Shown one piece after another: positions 48,134 through 54,857 of a stretch of DNA of 64,000 nucleotides. The notes beneath the pieces were generated by a model. The model was not told the DNA's origin, ran no database searches, and saw nothing but the letters and a program-made list of their open reading frames with translations. The position numbers and the translations under genes are program-made. The number at the start of each line of letters is the position of its first letter. The first letter of the stretch is position 1. Origin of the DNA: a virus; IMG/VR virus record IMGVR_UViG_3300007554_000511, positions 1 through 64,000 of that record; one strand, 5' to 3'.

Positions 48134-48142
48134 GTATTTATC
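48134..48142 (-). promoter_or_regulatory. T4-type late promoter GATAAATAC at the gene start
   Basis: Ends four bases before the ATG at 48129, so the transcript may be leaderless or use another start. The 128 bases upstream to 48272 hold only AT-rich sequence. Confidence 0.55.
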
Positions 48143-48272
48143 ATAATGGAAAAGACTCGCAGAGGATCTACAAGCCTTTTCTTTAATATAATGTGCTTTA
48201 TAAAATTCTGGAATGAAATGCAGTGTCCAGAACGAAATAATTAATAATAACTTAGTAAGTTATTTATCTTTA

Positions 48273-48611
48273 TTAGTCATAGTCGTCTAGTAGATTTGTT
48301 TTGTCTTCTGTATAACCTTTTGCTGGATTCAAAGAATCTGCATCAGGAAGTGGATCTTTTTGCTCTGTGATAACGTCCCATACATTAGACCATTTTTTAT
48401 TAATGTCATATAGTCGCTGTGTGAACTTATGATCCGTATCTGGAATGATAGCGTTTGCAGGACATTCCGGTTCACAAACACCGCAATCAATACATTCATC
48501 AGGATTGATTACTAGCATGTCTTCGCCTTCATAAAAACAATCAACTGGGCAAACAGCCACGCAGTCGGTATATTTGCATTTAATACAATCTTGTGTTACT
48601 ACATATGTCAT
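48273..48611 (-). CDS. fdxA: 7Fe ferredoxin (FdxA type)
   Basis: A 112-residue ferredoxin with [20 protein letters not shown] (residues 5-24) and [16 protein letters not shown] (about residues 40-55), the pattern for one [3Fe-4S] and one [4Fe-4S] cluster, plus the C-terminal extension typical of FdxA. It carries electrons, possibly from the phage ferredoxin-NADP reductase. Late promoter upstream. Confidence 0.93.
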   Translation of the reverse strand: MTYVVTQDCIKCKYTDCVAVCPVDCFYEGEDMLVINPDECIDCGVCEPECPANAIIPDTDHKFTQRLYDINKKWSNVWDVITEQKDPLPDADSLNPAKGYTEDKTNLLDDYD

Positions 48612-48630
48612 TCACTATTACTCCATAAGA

Positions 48631-48653
48631 ATAGGGTGGTCGAACCACCCTAT
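48631..48653 (-). terminator. Hairpin after the phasin-like gene
   Basis: Ten-base perfect stem ATAGGGTGGT/ACCACCCTAT with a three-base loop; no strong T run. A late motif (AATAAATAC, 48656-48664) lies just upstream, so the hairpin is in the fdxA leader and may act as both terminator and leader structure. Confidence 0.6.
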
Positions 48654-48655
48654 AG

Positions 48656-48664
48656 TATTTATTG
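48656..48664 (-). promoter_or_regulatory. T4-type late promoter AATAAATAC
   Basis: Precedes the fdxA gene by 45 bases, separated by the hairpin. Confidence 0.6.
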
Positions 48665-48667
48665 TTA

Positions 48668-49024
48668 TTATTTTTTACCGTTTACAAAGTTGTAGAACTT
48701 CTCTGCTGCGTCTAGAACAGCCTCAGTTCCTGGGACGGTTGGCATTGCAACTTTAGTTACAACTTCGCCACCTTCTTTTTTAACTGATGCTTCGTACTCG
48801 CCAACTTTAGCATGATAATCTTGCCATAGTTGTGATTGTGCCATTTCTAGCATCTGTGCGCGAATTTCATAACCATTCTTGTTGAATGATACTTTTGGCA
48901 TTTCTGGTGCTTTTGGCATCATCTTAGTGAATGCTTCTGCAAATGCTTCCGGTTGAACACCAGTCGTTGTGTATAGTTCTGCAAATTTCTCTGCCATTTC
49001 TGTCATTTGTTTTACATCAAACAT
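48668..49024 (-). CDS. Phasin-like protein
   Basis: A 118-residue helical protein with NGYEIRAQMLEMAQSQLWQD (about residues 50-69), a pattern of phasins that coat polyhydroxyalkanoate granules, and a C-terminal AVLDAAEKFYNFVN. Phasins in phages are unusual; related proteins in marine phages may have a different, unknown role. Independent of neighbours. Confidence 0.65.
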   Translation of the reverse strand: MFDVKQMTEMAEKFAELYTTTGVQPEAFAEAFTKMMPKAPEMPKVSFNKNGYEIRAQMLEMAQSQLWQDYHAKVGEYEASVKKEGGEVVTKVAMPTVPGTEAVLDAAEKFYNFVNGKK

Positions 49025-49049
49025 TATATTTCTCCTGTGTATGTGTGTA

Positions 49050-49775
49050 TTAATAGTTCTCAGTTGAACTAATCAACTTTAGAACGTTTTCCCATGTTTT
49101 GGGAACATTCACTATCAAGTGAATTGAGTTATCCATCCAACTAGATGTTCTATGTGTTTTTCGTGTATCAACATAGTACGCTCTGCCCGGAACGATATTC
49201 ATTTTGCGACCTTCCATTTCCCACTCGTATGATTCATGAGTAGTATTATCTGAAAGAAATGCGACAATTCTAAATGTCTCTCTTGTAAGACTTGGGTTAT
49301 CTCTATGTGGCGGGAACCAACCTCCAGCGTTTGATTTGATTAGCATTGTTCTACCGAGAGGAGAAAAGTAATCTAACATATCATGCAATACTGGCAAATC
49401 ATTATATAGTGCAGTCGGCGCATTGAAGTCTGTTTCTTTTAATTTCCGTTTTGCACGGAACACCGCTTCTGGCATGCTCAAACTGTCGTTGGGGTTGTCA
49501 CCTTCAAGACCCACAAGACATAGACCTTCACGATTATTGCTCCACCCTTCGCGCTGTAAGTACGGAACCCAACTATTATTCCAAGGTTCAATTTCTCGTT
49601 TAAATTGATTAATATCGAATTTCCACATCAAAGGTTCAAACGAACCAATTGCGCCAAGTTGCATTTCGCATTTTAAATCTTCTTCGGTAGGCTCATACTT
49701 CTTGCCTTTAGATTTAGACCATGCCTCGTAATAGTTCGCTTGGCTTCTGCGATTGGCTTTACCCATCAATTCCAT
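49050..49775 (-). CDS. 2OG-Fe(II) oxygenase, Asp/Asn beta-hydroxylase-like
   Basis: A 241-residue protein with GGWFPPHRDNPSL (HRD, about residues 129-141), a distal THRTSSW (about residues 208-214) and HLIVNVPKTW, the same iron site as the gene at 922. Likely hydroxylates a protein or lipid-linked substrate; not known. It overlaps no gene but lies two bases from the next. Confidence 0.74.
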   Translation of the reverse strand: MELMGKANRRSQANYYEAWSKSKGKKYEPTEEDLKCEMQLGAIGSFEPLMWKFDINQFKREIEPWNNSWVPYLQREGWSNNREGLCLVGLEGDNPNDSLSMPEAVFRAKRKLKETDFNAPTALYNDLPVLHDMLDYFSPLGRTMLIKSNAGGWFPPHRDNPSLTRETFRIVAFLSDNTTHESYEWEMEGRKMNIVPGRAYYVDTRKTHRTSSWMDNSIHLIVNVPKTWENVLKLISSTENY

Positions 49776-49776
49776 A

Positions 49777-50109
49777 TTACGATACTAACTCCGGTACTTC
49801 CTCAAAGAGTGCGGCAGAACCACCAATATAGTAGCGAAGAAGTTGAACATCATCATCTTGACTACGATATGTTTCTACCCATTTACGTGCAACCTCGCCG
49901 GTTTCACAAATGATAACACAGTTTGCAGTTCTAAAGTACATCGGTACCGCAGAAACGTGATTTGGAAGATCGTATTCTTCTATTTCGAACGCATCTTTAA
50001 TGCGTCCTTGGGCATCAACATTATCCTCGTCGCGAATATCAACGATGATCAAAATACCACCAATTAGACCTCTAAGTTCATCTGGACCAATACCAAATTC
50101 TTCTGACAT
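49777..50109 (-). CDS. Rhodanese-like protein without obvious active cysteine loop
   Basis: A 110-residue protein with IIVDIRDEDNVDAQGRIKDA (about residues 21-40) and VIICETGEVARKWVE, the order of a rhodanese domain. The usual active-site loop CxxGxR is CETGEV, so sulfur transfer is possible but not certain. First gene after the tmRNA. Confidence 0.6.
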   Translation of the reverse strand: MSEEFGIGPDELRGLIGGILIIVDIRDEDNVDAQGRIKDAFEIEEYDLPNHVSAVPMYFRTANCVIICETGEVARKWVETYRSQDDDVQLLRYYIGGSAALFEEVPELVS

Positions 50110-50121
50110 ATATAAACTCCG

Positions 50122-50484
50122 TTAAGTTGCAACTTTTCTGTTGCTAGGTAAGTTGCCAACCCCCACGTGCTATTAAGCCGCTAGTTTTGCCATTGCTGGC
50201 GCTGCGTTTGTGTTTGCAGTTATAAAGTTTGACCGAATAACGTAGGTCACCACGGTTAACTCCACTCTATCTTCACACCTGTCGATTCCTAATTCAGCCC
50301 CATCAAAAACACACTTTACAGGATTTGAACCTGTAATCGTACTAGGGTTCCTCATCGTACTACCGTTCCTAGACCACCTTGCTTTTGCTGTATAACATAC
50401 GCTTTCAAAGTGTGTTTGTGGTGGAGCTGTCGGGATTCGCACCCGAGTCCAGTATGTGTCCACGTTGCTTCAACGCTAACAGTT
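50122..50484 (-). ncRNA. ssrA: Circularly permuted (two-piece) tmRNA
   Basis: The acceptor piece comes first in transcription: T-arm TCGGG-TGCGAAT-CCCGA and CAGCTCC-ACCA ending at 50419. An intervening 117 bases (50302-50418) follow, then the coding piece starting GGGGCTG at 50301, which pairs with CAGCTCC. The tag frame at 50173-50217 reads ANTNAAPAMAKLAA and stops. A terminal GCAAC/GTTGC hairpin ends near 50122. This order is that of the alphaproteobacterial two-piece tmRNA, which rescues stalled ribosomes and tags proteins for ClpXP. The intervening segment has an 11-bp stem (50307-50317/50407-50417) abutting a tRNA T-arm (50318-50334), so it is itself tRNA-like. Boundaries are approximate. 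Confidence 0.93.
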
Positions 50485-50486
50485 TA

Positions 50487-50515
50487 TTTATAGCATATAA
50501 AGTATTAGATGTCAA
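50487..50515 (-). promoter_or_regulatory. Dual promoter of the tmRNA gene
   Basis: TTGACA, 17 bases, TATAAA, where the -10 continues as TATAAATAA and so also matches the late motif. The -10 ends three bases before the predicted RNA. Confidence 0.8.
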
Positions 50516-50519
50516 TAAA

Positions 50520-50541
50520 AAAGTGCGCCGAAGCGCACTTT
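50520..50541 (-). terminator. Terminator of the porin-like gene
   Basis: AAAGTGCGC-TTCG-GCGCACTTTTTT on the minus strand, with UUCG loop and T run, between the porin stop and the tmRNA promoter. Confidence 0.92.
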
Positions 50542-50569
50542 GATATCTGTTTTTATCTTTAACGATAAA

Positions 50570-51322
50570 TTAGAATGCGAATGAAACGCCTACTGCGATA
50601 GTGTTCGCATCGGTGTTCAGATCACGTGCACCTTCTACATACGCAGATGCATTTGCTGATAGTTCAAGATCATAGCCAACGCCTAGAGCATCAAAGCCAG
50701 TTGTATCTACGGTTGTGAAACCGTTTACAGTACCACCGAGTGTCGCATATGACGCGTTTAGTTCTACTGCTACGTCAGTGTCATAAGTAATGATACCGCC
50801 GATTGAAAGGTCTTCTGCTACTAGCTGTGCATATGATGCAGCTAGAATGTAATCTTTCGTATCAACGTCATAGTCCACGCCCACAACAACGCCAGCGTAT
50901 TGTGCTGTCGCTTGGATGTTTTGTACGTCTGTGCCAGTGTCTAGACCTACTGATACGCCGAAACCGTAAAGACCATCTACAGTTAGAGTACGGTCAGAAG
51001 TTGATGCAGTTGCTAGAATTGAACCACCTACAGTGTTTAGACCACCGCCGAATGAGAATACACCGTCTTGGTCGCCATATGTTAGCACTGCTTCGCCTAC
51101 GTGCGCGCCTACATACCAACCAGTTAGGTCTTGTGTTTCTACATCTGCTTTTACGCCTGCTACGAAACGATCAACGTTACCGTCTACTGATGCAGTTACG
51201 GAAGTTGAAGATACACCACCGGTTGTTGAATAATCTGTTTCAATACCAAATGAAAGAGGTGCTGCTGATGCTGCGCCTGCTGCGAGTGCGAATGCTGATG
51301 CGGTAATTAGTGTTTTAATCAT
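50570..51322 (-). CDS. Outer-membrane porin-like protein
   Basis: A 250-residue protein with a signal peptide (MIKTLITASAFALAAGAASA, residues 1-20, cut likely after AAGAASA) and alternating hydrophobic strands to a terminal phenylalanine (VGVSFAF), as in Gram-negative beta-barrel porins of the porin_4 group. A phage-encoded porin could replace or mask a host receptor or change permeability of the infected cell. It has its own promoter, leader hairpin and terminator. Not truncated. Confidence 0.8.
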   Translation of the reverse strand: MIKTLITASAFALAAGAASAAPLSFGIETDYSTTGGVSSTSVTASVDGNVDRFVAGVKADVETQDLTGWYVGAHVGEAVLTYGDQDGVFSFGGGLNTVGGSILATASTSDRTLTVDGLYGFGVSVGLDTGTDVQNIQATAQYAGVVVGVDYDVDTKDYILAASYAQLVAEDLSIGGIITYDTDVAVELNASYATLGGTVNGFTTVDTTGFDALGVGYDLELSANASAYVEGARDLNTDANTIAVGVSFAF

Positions 51323-51350
51323 TATATTTCCTTTAATATTACATGATAAA

Positions 51351-51370
51351 GAGAAGCCTTTCGGCTTCTC
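51351..51370 (-). terminator. Leader hairpin before the porin gene
   Basis: GAGAAGCC-GAAA-GGCTTCTC followed by TTTATC, a GNRA-capped stem in the predicted porin leader. It could end upstream transcripts, attenuate or stabilise the porin mRNA. Confidence 0.6.
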
Positions 51371-51399
51371 TAGAAGATATACTTATCTTCATTAATATT

Positions 51400-51428
51400 A
51401 ATATAATACACTATAGCCTATATTTCAA
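51400..51428 (-). promoter_or_regulatory. Putative promoter of the porin gene
   Basis: TTGAAA, 17 bases, TATATT. The leader includes the GNRA hairpin and ends in an AAGGAAATATA ribosome site. Confidence 0.6.
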
Positions 51429-51485
51429 TGATTTGTTTACAAAAATAAGATTTATAAGTTATTGTGTTGTATAAATGTAACAGAT

Positions 51486-51653
51486 TTACCACTTACCGAT
51501 GTTCAGCAAATTCTTTTGACTGTGTACTGCTGACAGTAACCGTCTGATCTTTTCTGCGTTCTTTGGATATGTTTCCAGTAGTTCTCGGTGTAATAGTTTG
51601 TCTAGGTACTCTAGTTCCTCTACGCTCAGATTGTTTATTTTGCTTGATACCAT
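51486..51653 (-). CDS. Nested out-of-frame protein (55 residues)
   Basis: ATG 51653, seven bases after GGGAG, opens a frame inside the 51493-51837 gene. It reads MVSSKINNLSVEELEYLDKL and RRLLSAVHSQKN, a well-behaved helical protein, while the host frame here is low in complexity. Either a nested gene or the original 3' end of a frameshifted gene. Confidence 0.5.
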   Translation of the reverse strand: MVSSKINNLSVEELEYLDKLLHRELLETYPKNAEKIRRLLSAVHSQKNLLNIGKW

Positions 51654-51837
51654 AACGTTTCTCCCAGGCCTCTTCGAACCCTTCTTCATTTACATATGCT
51701 TCCTCGTTATGCCACAATCTTGCGAAATAACTTCTAAGCACAGATTCAATATCGTTTTCGCTATATTCTTTTGGTATTAGATGGCCTTTGACTATCCACA
51801 TTAGTCTGTTTGCTTCTTTGAATTCTTCTGGTGACAT
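51493..51837 (-). CDS. Hypothetical protein with overlapping frame
   Basis: A 114-residue protein; the first 60 residues look folded (SVLRSYFARLWHNEEAYVN), the last 50 are Thr/Arg/Lys-rich and overlap the nested frame. It starts shortly after the 51864 gene. Function unknown. Confidence 0.58.
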   Translation of the reverse strand: MSPEEFKEANRLMWIVKGHLIPKEYSENDIESVLRSYFARLWHNEEAYVNEEGFEEAWEKRYGIKQNKQSERRGTRVPRQTITPRTTGNISKERRKDQTVTVSSTQSKEFAEHR

Positions 51838-51863
51838 TGTTCACCTCCGTTTAACAAAGATAT

Positions 51864-52091
51864 TTACTTAGACTTCTGTTTGTTTGCGCGAACATGGCTC
51901 TTTTTTGGTGCTTCTTTTTTATCAACTTTTTTGCTGAACCAGTCATATCTGACCAATAGTGGATCCACTGCAACTTCTGCTTGTCGCTGTGTCCAACTGA
52001 ACTTCTTTTTTATGTCTGCATACAACTTATCTTTGTCAGTATGCAATGACATATAGTTAAGGATAATACGATCTATTTCTAACCAATTCAT
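51864..52091 (-). CDS. Small basic-tailed protein
   Basis: A 75-residue protein from ATG 52091, which overlaps the stop of the membrane gene (ATGA). Helical, with a basic tail (KKEAPKKSHVRANKQKSK). Possibly binds nucleic acid; unknown. Confidence 0.6.
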   Translation of the reverse strand: MNWLEIDRIILNYMSLHTDKDKLYADIKKKFSWTQRQAEVAVDPLLVRYDWFSKKVDKKEAPKKSHVRANKQKSK

Positions 52092-52294
52092 CCCTGACGC
52101 CACATTGTGTATGCACCGTACGCAATAGCACAATATGCAATAGCACAATATGCAATAGCACAATATGCAAGAATTTTCGTTAGTGGACCAAAGACGATAA
52201 TCGCTGCACCTACTGCAACCATTACTGCACCGTAAAAAGTTGAACGCTCTGCTAGGCGCTCTTTTATCCAATTAGTAATCAATGATGTAATCAT
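52088..52294 (-). CDS. Small membrane protein with expanded pentapeptide repeat
   Basis: A 68-residue protein. Residues 20-42 form a membrane helix (YGAVMVAVGAAIIVFGPLTK) and the C-terminal part is a second hydrophobic stretch built from the repeat AYCAI/YCAIA, encoded by a 15-bp DNA repeat. The size and two-helix layout recall holins or small phage membrane proteins. The repeat adds several cysteines in a row of five-residue spacing. Confidence 0.66.
   Translation of the reverse strand: MITSLITNWIKERLAERSTFYGAVMVAVGAAIIVFGPLTKILAYCAIAYCAIAYCAIAYGAYTMWRQG
52122..52166. repeat. 15-bp tandem repeat, three copies
   Basis: GCAATAGCACAATAT repeated perfectly three times (52122-52136, 52137-52151, 52152-52166), in frame within the membrane gene; a partial fourth copy follows. 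Confidence 0.95.
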
Positions 52295-52545
52295 CGTTTC
52301 TCTCCGTTTAATAGCATTTGAACCTGTCGTTCCAACTGCTGAATTTTTTTATCTTGCTCACGTAGCTTTGATTCCAGGCCTCGGACATAGTTCATTGACG
52401 GTAACTTTTGTTCGCTGCCATCTTCTGCTACCATCGTCAGTGATTCGGTACCACTACCACGTAGCCCACCCAACACTCTGTTTGGGTTTTTTTCTTTTAC
52501 TGCTTTTTTTGCGTATGCCGCATACTGTGCGTAAATATGGTTCAT
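52291..52545 (-). CDS. Short coiled-coil protein
   Basis: Eighty-four residues with a C-terminal coiled coil (about residues 55-80, ESKLREQDKKIQQLERQVQ). Four-base overlap with the membrane gene, so they may be partners. Function unknown. Confidence 0.64.
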   Translation of the reverse strand: MNHIYAQYAAYAKKAVKEKNPNRVLGGLRGSGTESLTMVAEDGSEQKLPSMNYVRGLESKLREQDKKIQQLERQVQMLLNGEKR

Positions 52546-52553
52546 TCTGTCTC

Positions 52554-53453
52554 CTAAGAGTAATCGTATAAATTCATACGTTCACATATTATATTTGCTG
52601 CAAGTTCATGTCCTAACTCATTCCAATGACCGTCAGGTACAGTGTATTTAGACACAAAATCATCTCCGGATTGCAATGCATAATCGAACATGTAATACAA
52701 ATAATTATATATACCCGGTTTGTCTGGTAGTGTGTATTTGAAACAATCGTAATATTTAAAATCACCTCGCTGTAGCATATCACTAAATGTATTCAACAAA
52801 GTATCACGATCATGTTGATACTTATGATATGAATTCGAAGGCAGGCTGTGATTTTTATATTTTTCTATATAGTCATGTTCGCCGAAGTCATTCATCAGGT
52901 CAAACATATAATATTTTAATCCCCTAGATTCTAACAGAACTTTTATAGACATTACAGTTTGTACGTATGTATATAACATGGCAAGTTTGTCAAATAAAAT
53001 TTCAGATATTGTAAATGAATCATTCTTCGACAATGATATACGATTATCACCAATTTTTGATAATTGATGAAATCCTTGCAAAAATGCGGTCTGTGTAAAA
53101 TCTGCATAATAGTGGTTATCATCATACTGGTGCCCCACCATTGTTCTTGTCAATGGATATGTAAGTGCAATAAGAACAAAACTGTTATCGGCTGATACCG
53201 AAGGAGTGTTATACACAAATCTTAACAGTTCTTGATACGTCCGTTGGTTCGAACCTGCAGGTATTCCAAAATTATAAGCAGCTTTAAAGCCAAGTTTGTT
53301 TTTCAACTTGTTGGTATAAGCAAGTTTATGAGTTTCTGCCGCATAATCATCAAATTCAGAAAAACCACTGTTAATAAATTTTTCGGCAACTAACCCCTGA
53401 CCAAATGTAAAACTATCCCCAAAACTATAAAGTGTATAATCGTCCCAATTCAT
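52554..53453 (-). CDS. SGNH-like hydrolase
   Basis: A 299-residue protein with the GDS block YSFGDSFTFG (residues 9-18), a later IPAGSNQRTYQE (block III-like Asn, about residues 65-75) and DGHWNELGHELAA (about residues 275-287) that could provide the catalytic Asp-His. SGNH enzymes remove acyl or acetyl groups from lipids or sugars. Overlaps the deformylase gene by four bases. Confidence 0.75.
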   Translation of the reverse strand: MNWDDYTLYSFGDSFTFGQGLVAEKFINSGFSEFDDYAAETHKLAYTNKLKNKLGFKAAYNFGIPAGSNQRTYQELLRFVYNTPSVSADNSFVLIALTYPLTRTMVGHQYDDNHYYADFTQTAFLQGFHQLSKIGDNRISLSKNDSFTISEILFDKLAMLYTYVQTVMSIKVLLESRGLKYYMFDLMNDFGEHDYIEKYKNHSLPSNSYHKYQHDRDTLLNTFSDMLQRGDFKYYDCFKYTLPDKPGIYNYLYYMFDYALQSGDDFVSKYTVPDGHWNELGHELAANIICERMNLYDYS

Positions 53454-53962
53454 TTTTTTGATTTTCTTCCAATTCGCTTCAACTTTTCTCTGCGTTTAGA
53501 TTTTGCAATAGAAAGTGCAGTAGAACCCGCACGTTCATCGAATGTGACTCCTTCAAGATGATCATACTCATGTTGGATTGCCTGTGCCCATACACCTACA
53601 AACTCAGAAGTCTTTCTAACACCGTTAACGTCTGTAAACTCACAACGCACTTTGTTATGACGCTTTACTTTCATCTGCAAATGTGGAAAACTCAAACACC
53701 CTTCGAGGAATAGTTCTTCCTCACTGTCTTCGGTTGGTTCCCACTTTGGATTTATACATACAACATAACCAGTGTCACGATGACCAATAACGAATACGCG
53801 TTCTGCTACACCAACTTGTGGTGCCGCTAGACCGATTCCATCGTGTTCTTGCATAGTAACAATCATACTGTAAACTAAATCCTTAGTTTCTTCTGAAATA
53901 ATATGCTCTTGACATTTCTGCTTCAATATTGGATCTGTTTCTTTTACTAACTCATACGTCAT
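53450..53962 (-). CDS. def: Peptide deformylase
   Basis: Removes the formyl group from new proteins. The 170-residue product from ATG 53962 carries GIGLAAPQVG (about residues 42-51), EGCLSFP with the metal cysteine (about residues 84-90) and QHEYDHLEG (about residues 126-134). A longer frame overlaps the efflux gene more, so the internal start is preferred. Marine phages often carry deformylase; here it extends the translation set. Confidence 0.93.
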   Translation of the reverse strand: MTYELVKETDPILKQKCQEHIISEETKDLVYSMIVTMQEHDGIGLAAPQVGVAERVFVIGHRDTGYVVCINPKWEPTEDSEEELFLEGCLSFPHLQMKVKRHNKVRCEFTDVNGVRKTSEFVGVWAQAIQHEYDHLEGVTFDERAGSTALSIAKSKRREKLKRIGRKSKK

Positions 53963-54857
53963 AAAATAATTCCTCGTCTGGGCAATTTCCATGCTCCGCT
54001 TGAATAGTTGCATGTACTATTCCAAATTCTTTATGTAATGTTTTCTTTGCATTATAAATTGCATCATTGCAGCTACCACCATCAATTAGCGATATGTGTA
54101 GTGTTGCCGCAACCTGACCACTTGATATTTCCCATATATGTATATGATGAACATCGATAACATCGTCTACGTATGTCATTAATGTTTCTTTGAGTTTTTT
54201 AATATCTATGTTATCCGGTTTGCGTTCCATAAGAATGTTTACACTGTCGCGTAATAATTCCCAACCACTACGTAAAATAATACCTGCTAGTATGACAGAC
54301 ATGATAGGATCAGCATAATACCAATCTGTAAAATATATAATTATACCTGCAACAATAGCTGCAACACTTCCGAATATATCCATGAGAACATGTAATATTG
54401 CTCCACGCATGTTTATATTGTCATGCGAATGCCCGGCATGTAGTAATTTAAATACTACAATATTTGCTAGTAGACCAATAACCGCAATGCCAATCATCGG
54501 TAGAGGATCAACTGCCTCAACATGGACTATTCGCCGTATTGATTCATATATAATAAACCCGAATAGAACAAACCACGCTATGGCATTAAAGAGTGCAGCG
54601 AGTACTTCACTACGTCTGTACCCATAAGAATATTCGTCGGTTGGTTTCCTCTTGCCTACATAGAAGCCGAAGAGAGTAACACACAAGGCAAGTACATCTG
54701 TTGCCAAATGCCCAGCATCTCCTAGTAGGGCAAGTGAGTTTGTGATGACCCAGCCCCACACTTCTATTATTATGAATATTGAAAGTAGTACAATCGACCA
54801 CTTCAATACGGTTTCTGATTTATGTTTTTCTCTAGTGTGATATGTTGCATGTTTCAT
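53952..54857 (-). CDS. Cation diffusion facilitator (zinc/iron/manganese efflux)
   Basis: A 301-residue CDF transporter with about six membrane helices (residues 18-205), the metal site pairs LLGDAGHLATD (helix 2, about residues 45-55) and HVLMDIFGSV (helix 5, about residues 155-164), a His loop HAGHSHDN and a cytoplasmic C-terminal domain. CDF proteins export divalent metals in exchange for protons. A transporter in a phage is surprising and may stabilise metal levels during infection. Overlaps the epimerase gene by four bases. Confidence 0.93.
   Translation of the reverse strand: MKHATYHTREKHKSETVLKWSIVLLSIFIIIEVWGWVITNSLALLGDAGHLATDVLALCVTLFGFYVGKRKPTDEYSYGYRRSEVLAALFNAIAWFVLFGFIIYESIRRIVHVEAVDPLPMIGIAVIGLLANIVVFKLLHAGHSHDNINMRGAILHVLMDIFGSVAAIVAGIIIYFTDWYYADPIMSVILAGIILRSGWELLRDSVNILMERKPDNIDIKKLKETLMTYVDDVIDVHHIHIWEISSGQVAATLHISLIDGGSCNDAIYNAKKTLHKEFGIVHATIQAEHGNCPDEELFYDV

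Noticed and set aside
50302-50418. Complete functional tRNA inside the tmRNA intervening segment
   Set aside because: It has an acceptor-like stem and T-arm but no consistent D-arm and anticodon arm within normal length, and no CCA.
50803-51306. Plus-strand frame of 167 residues opposite the porin gene
   Set aside because: Extremely Leu/Arg-rich shadow of a repetitive coding strand; the minus-strand porin has signal peptide, promoter and terminator.
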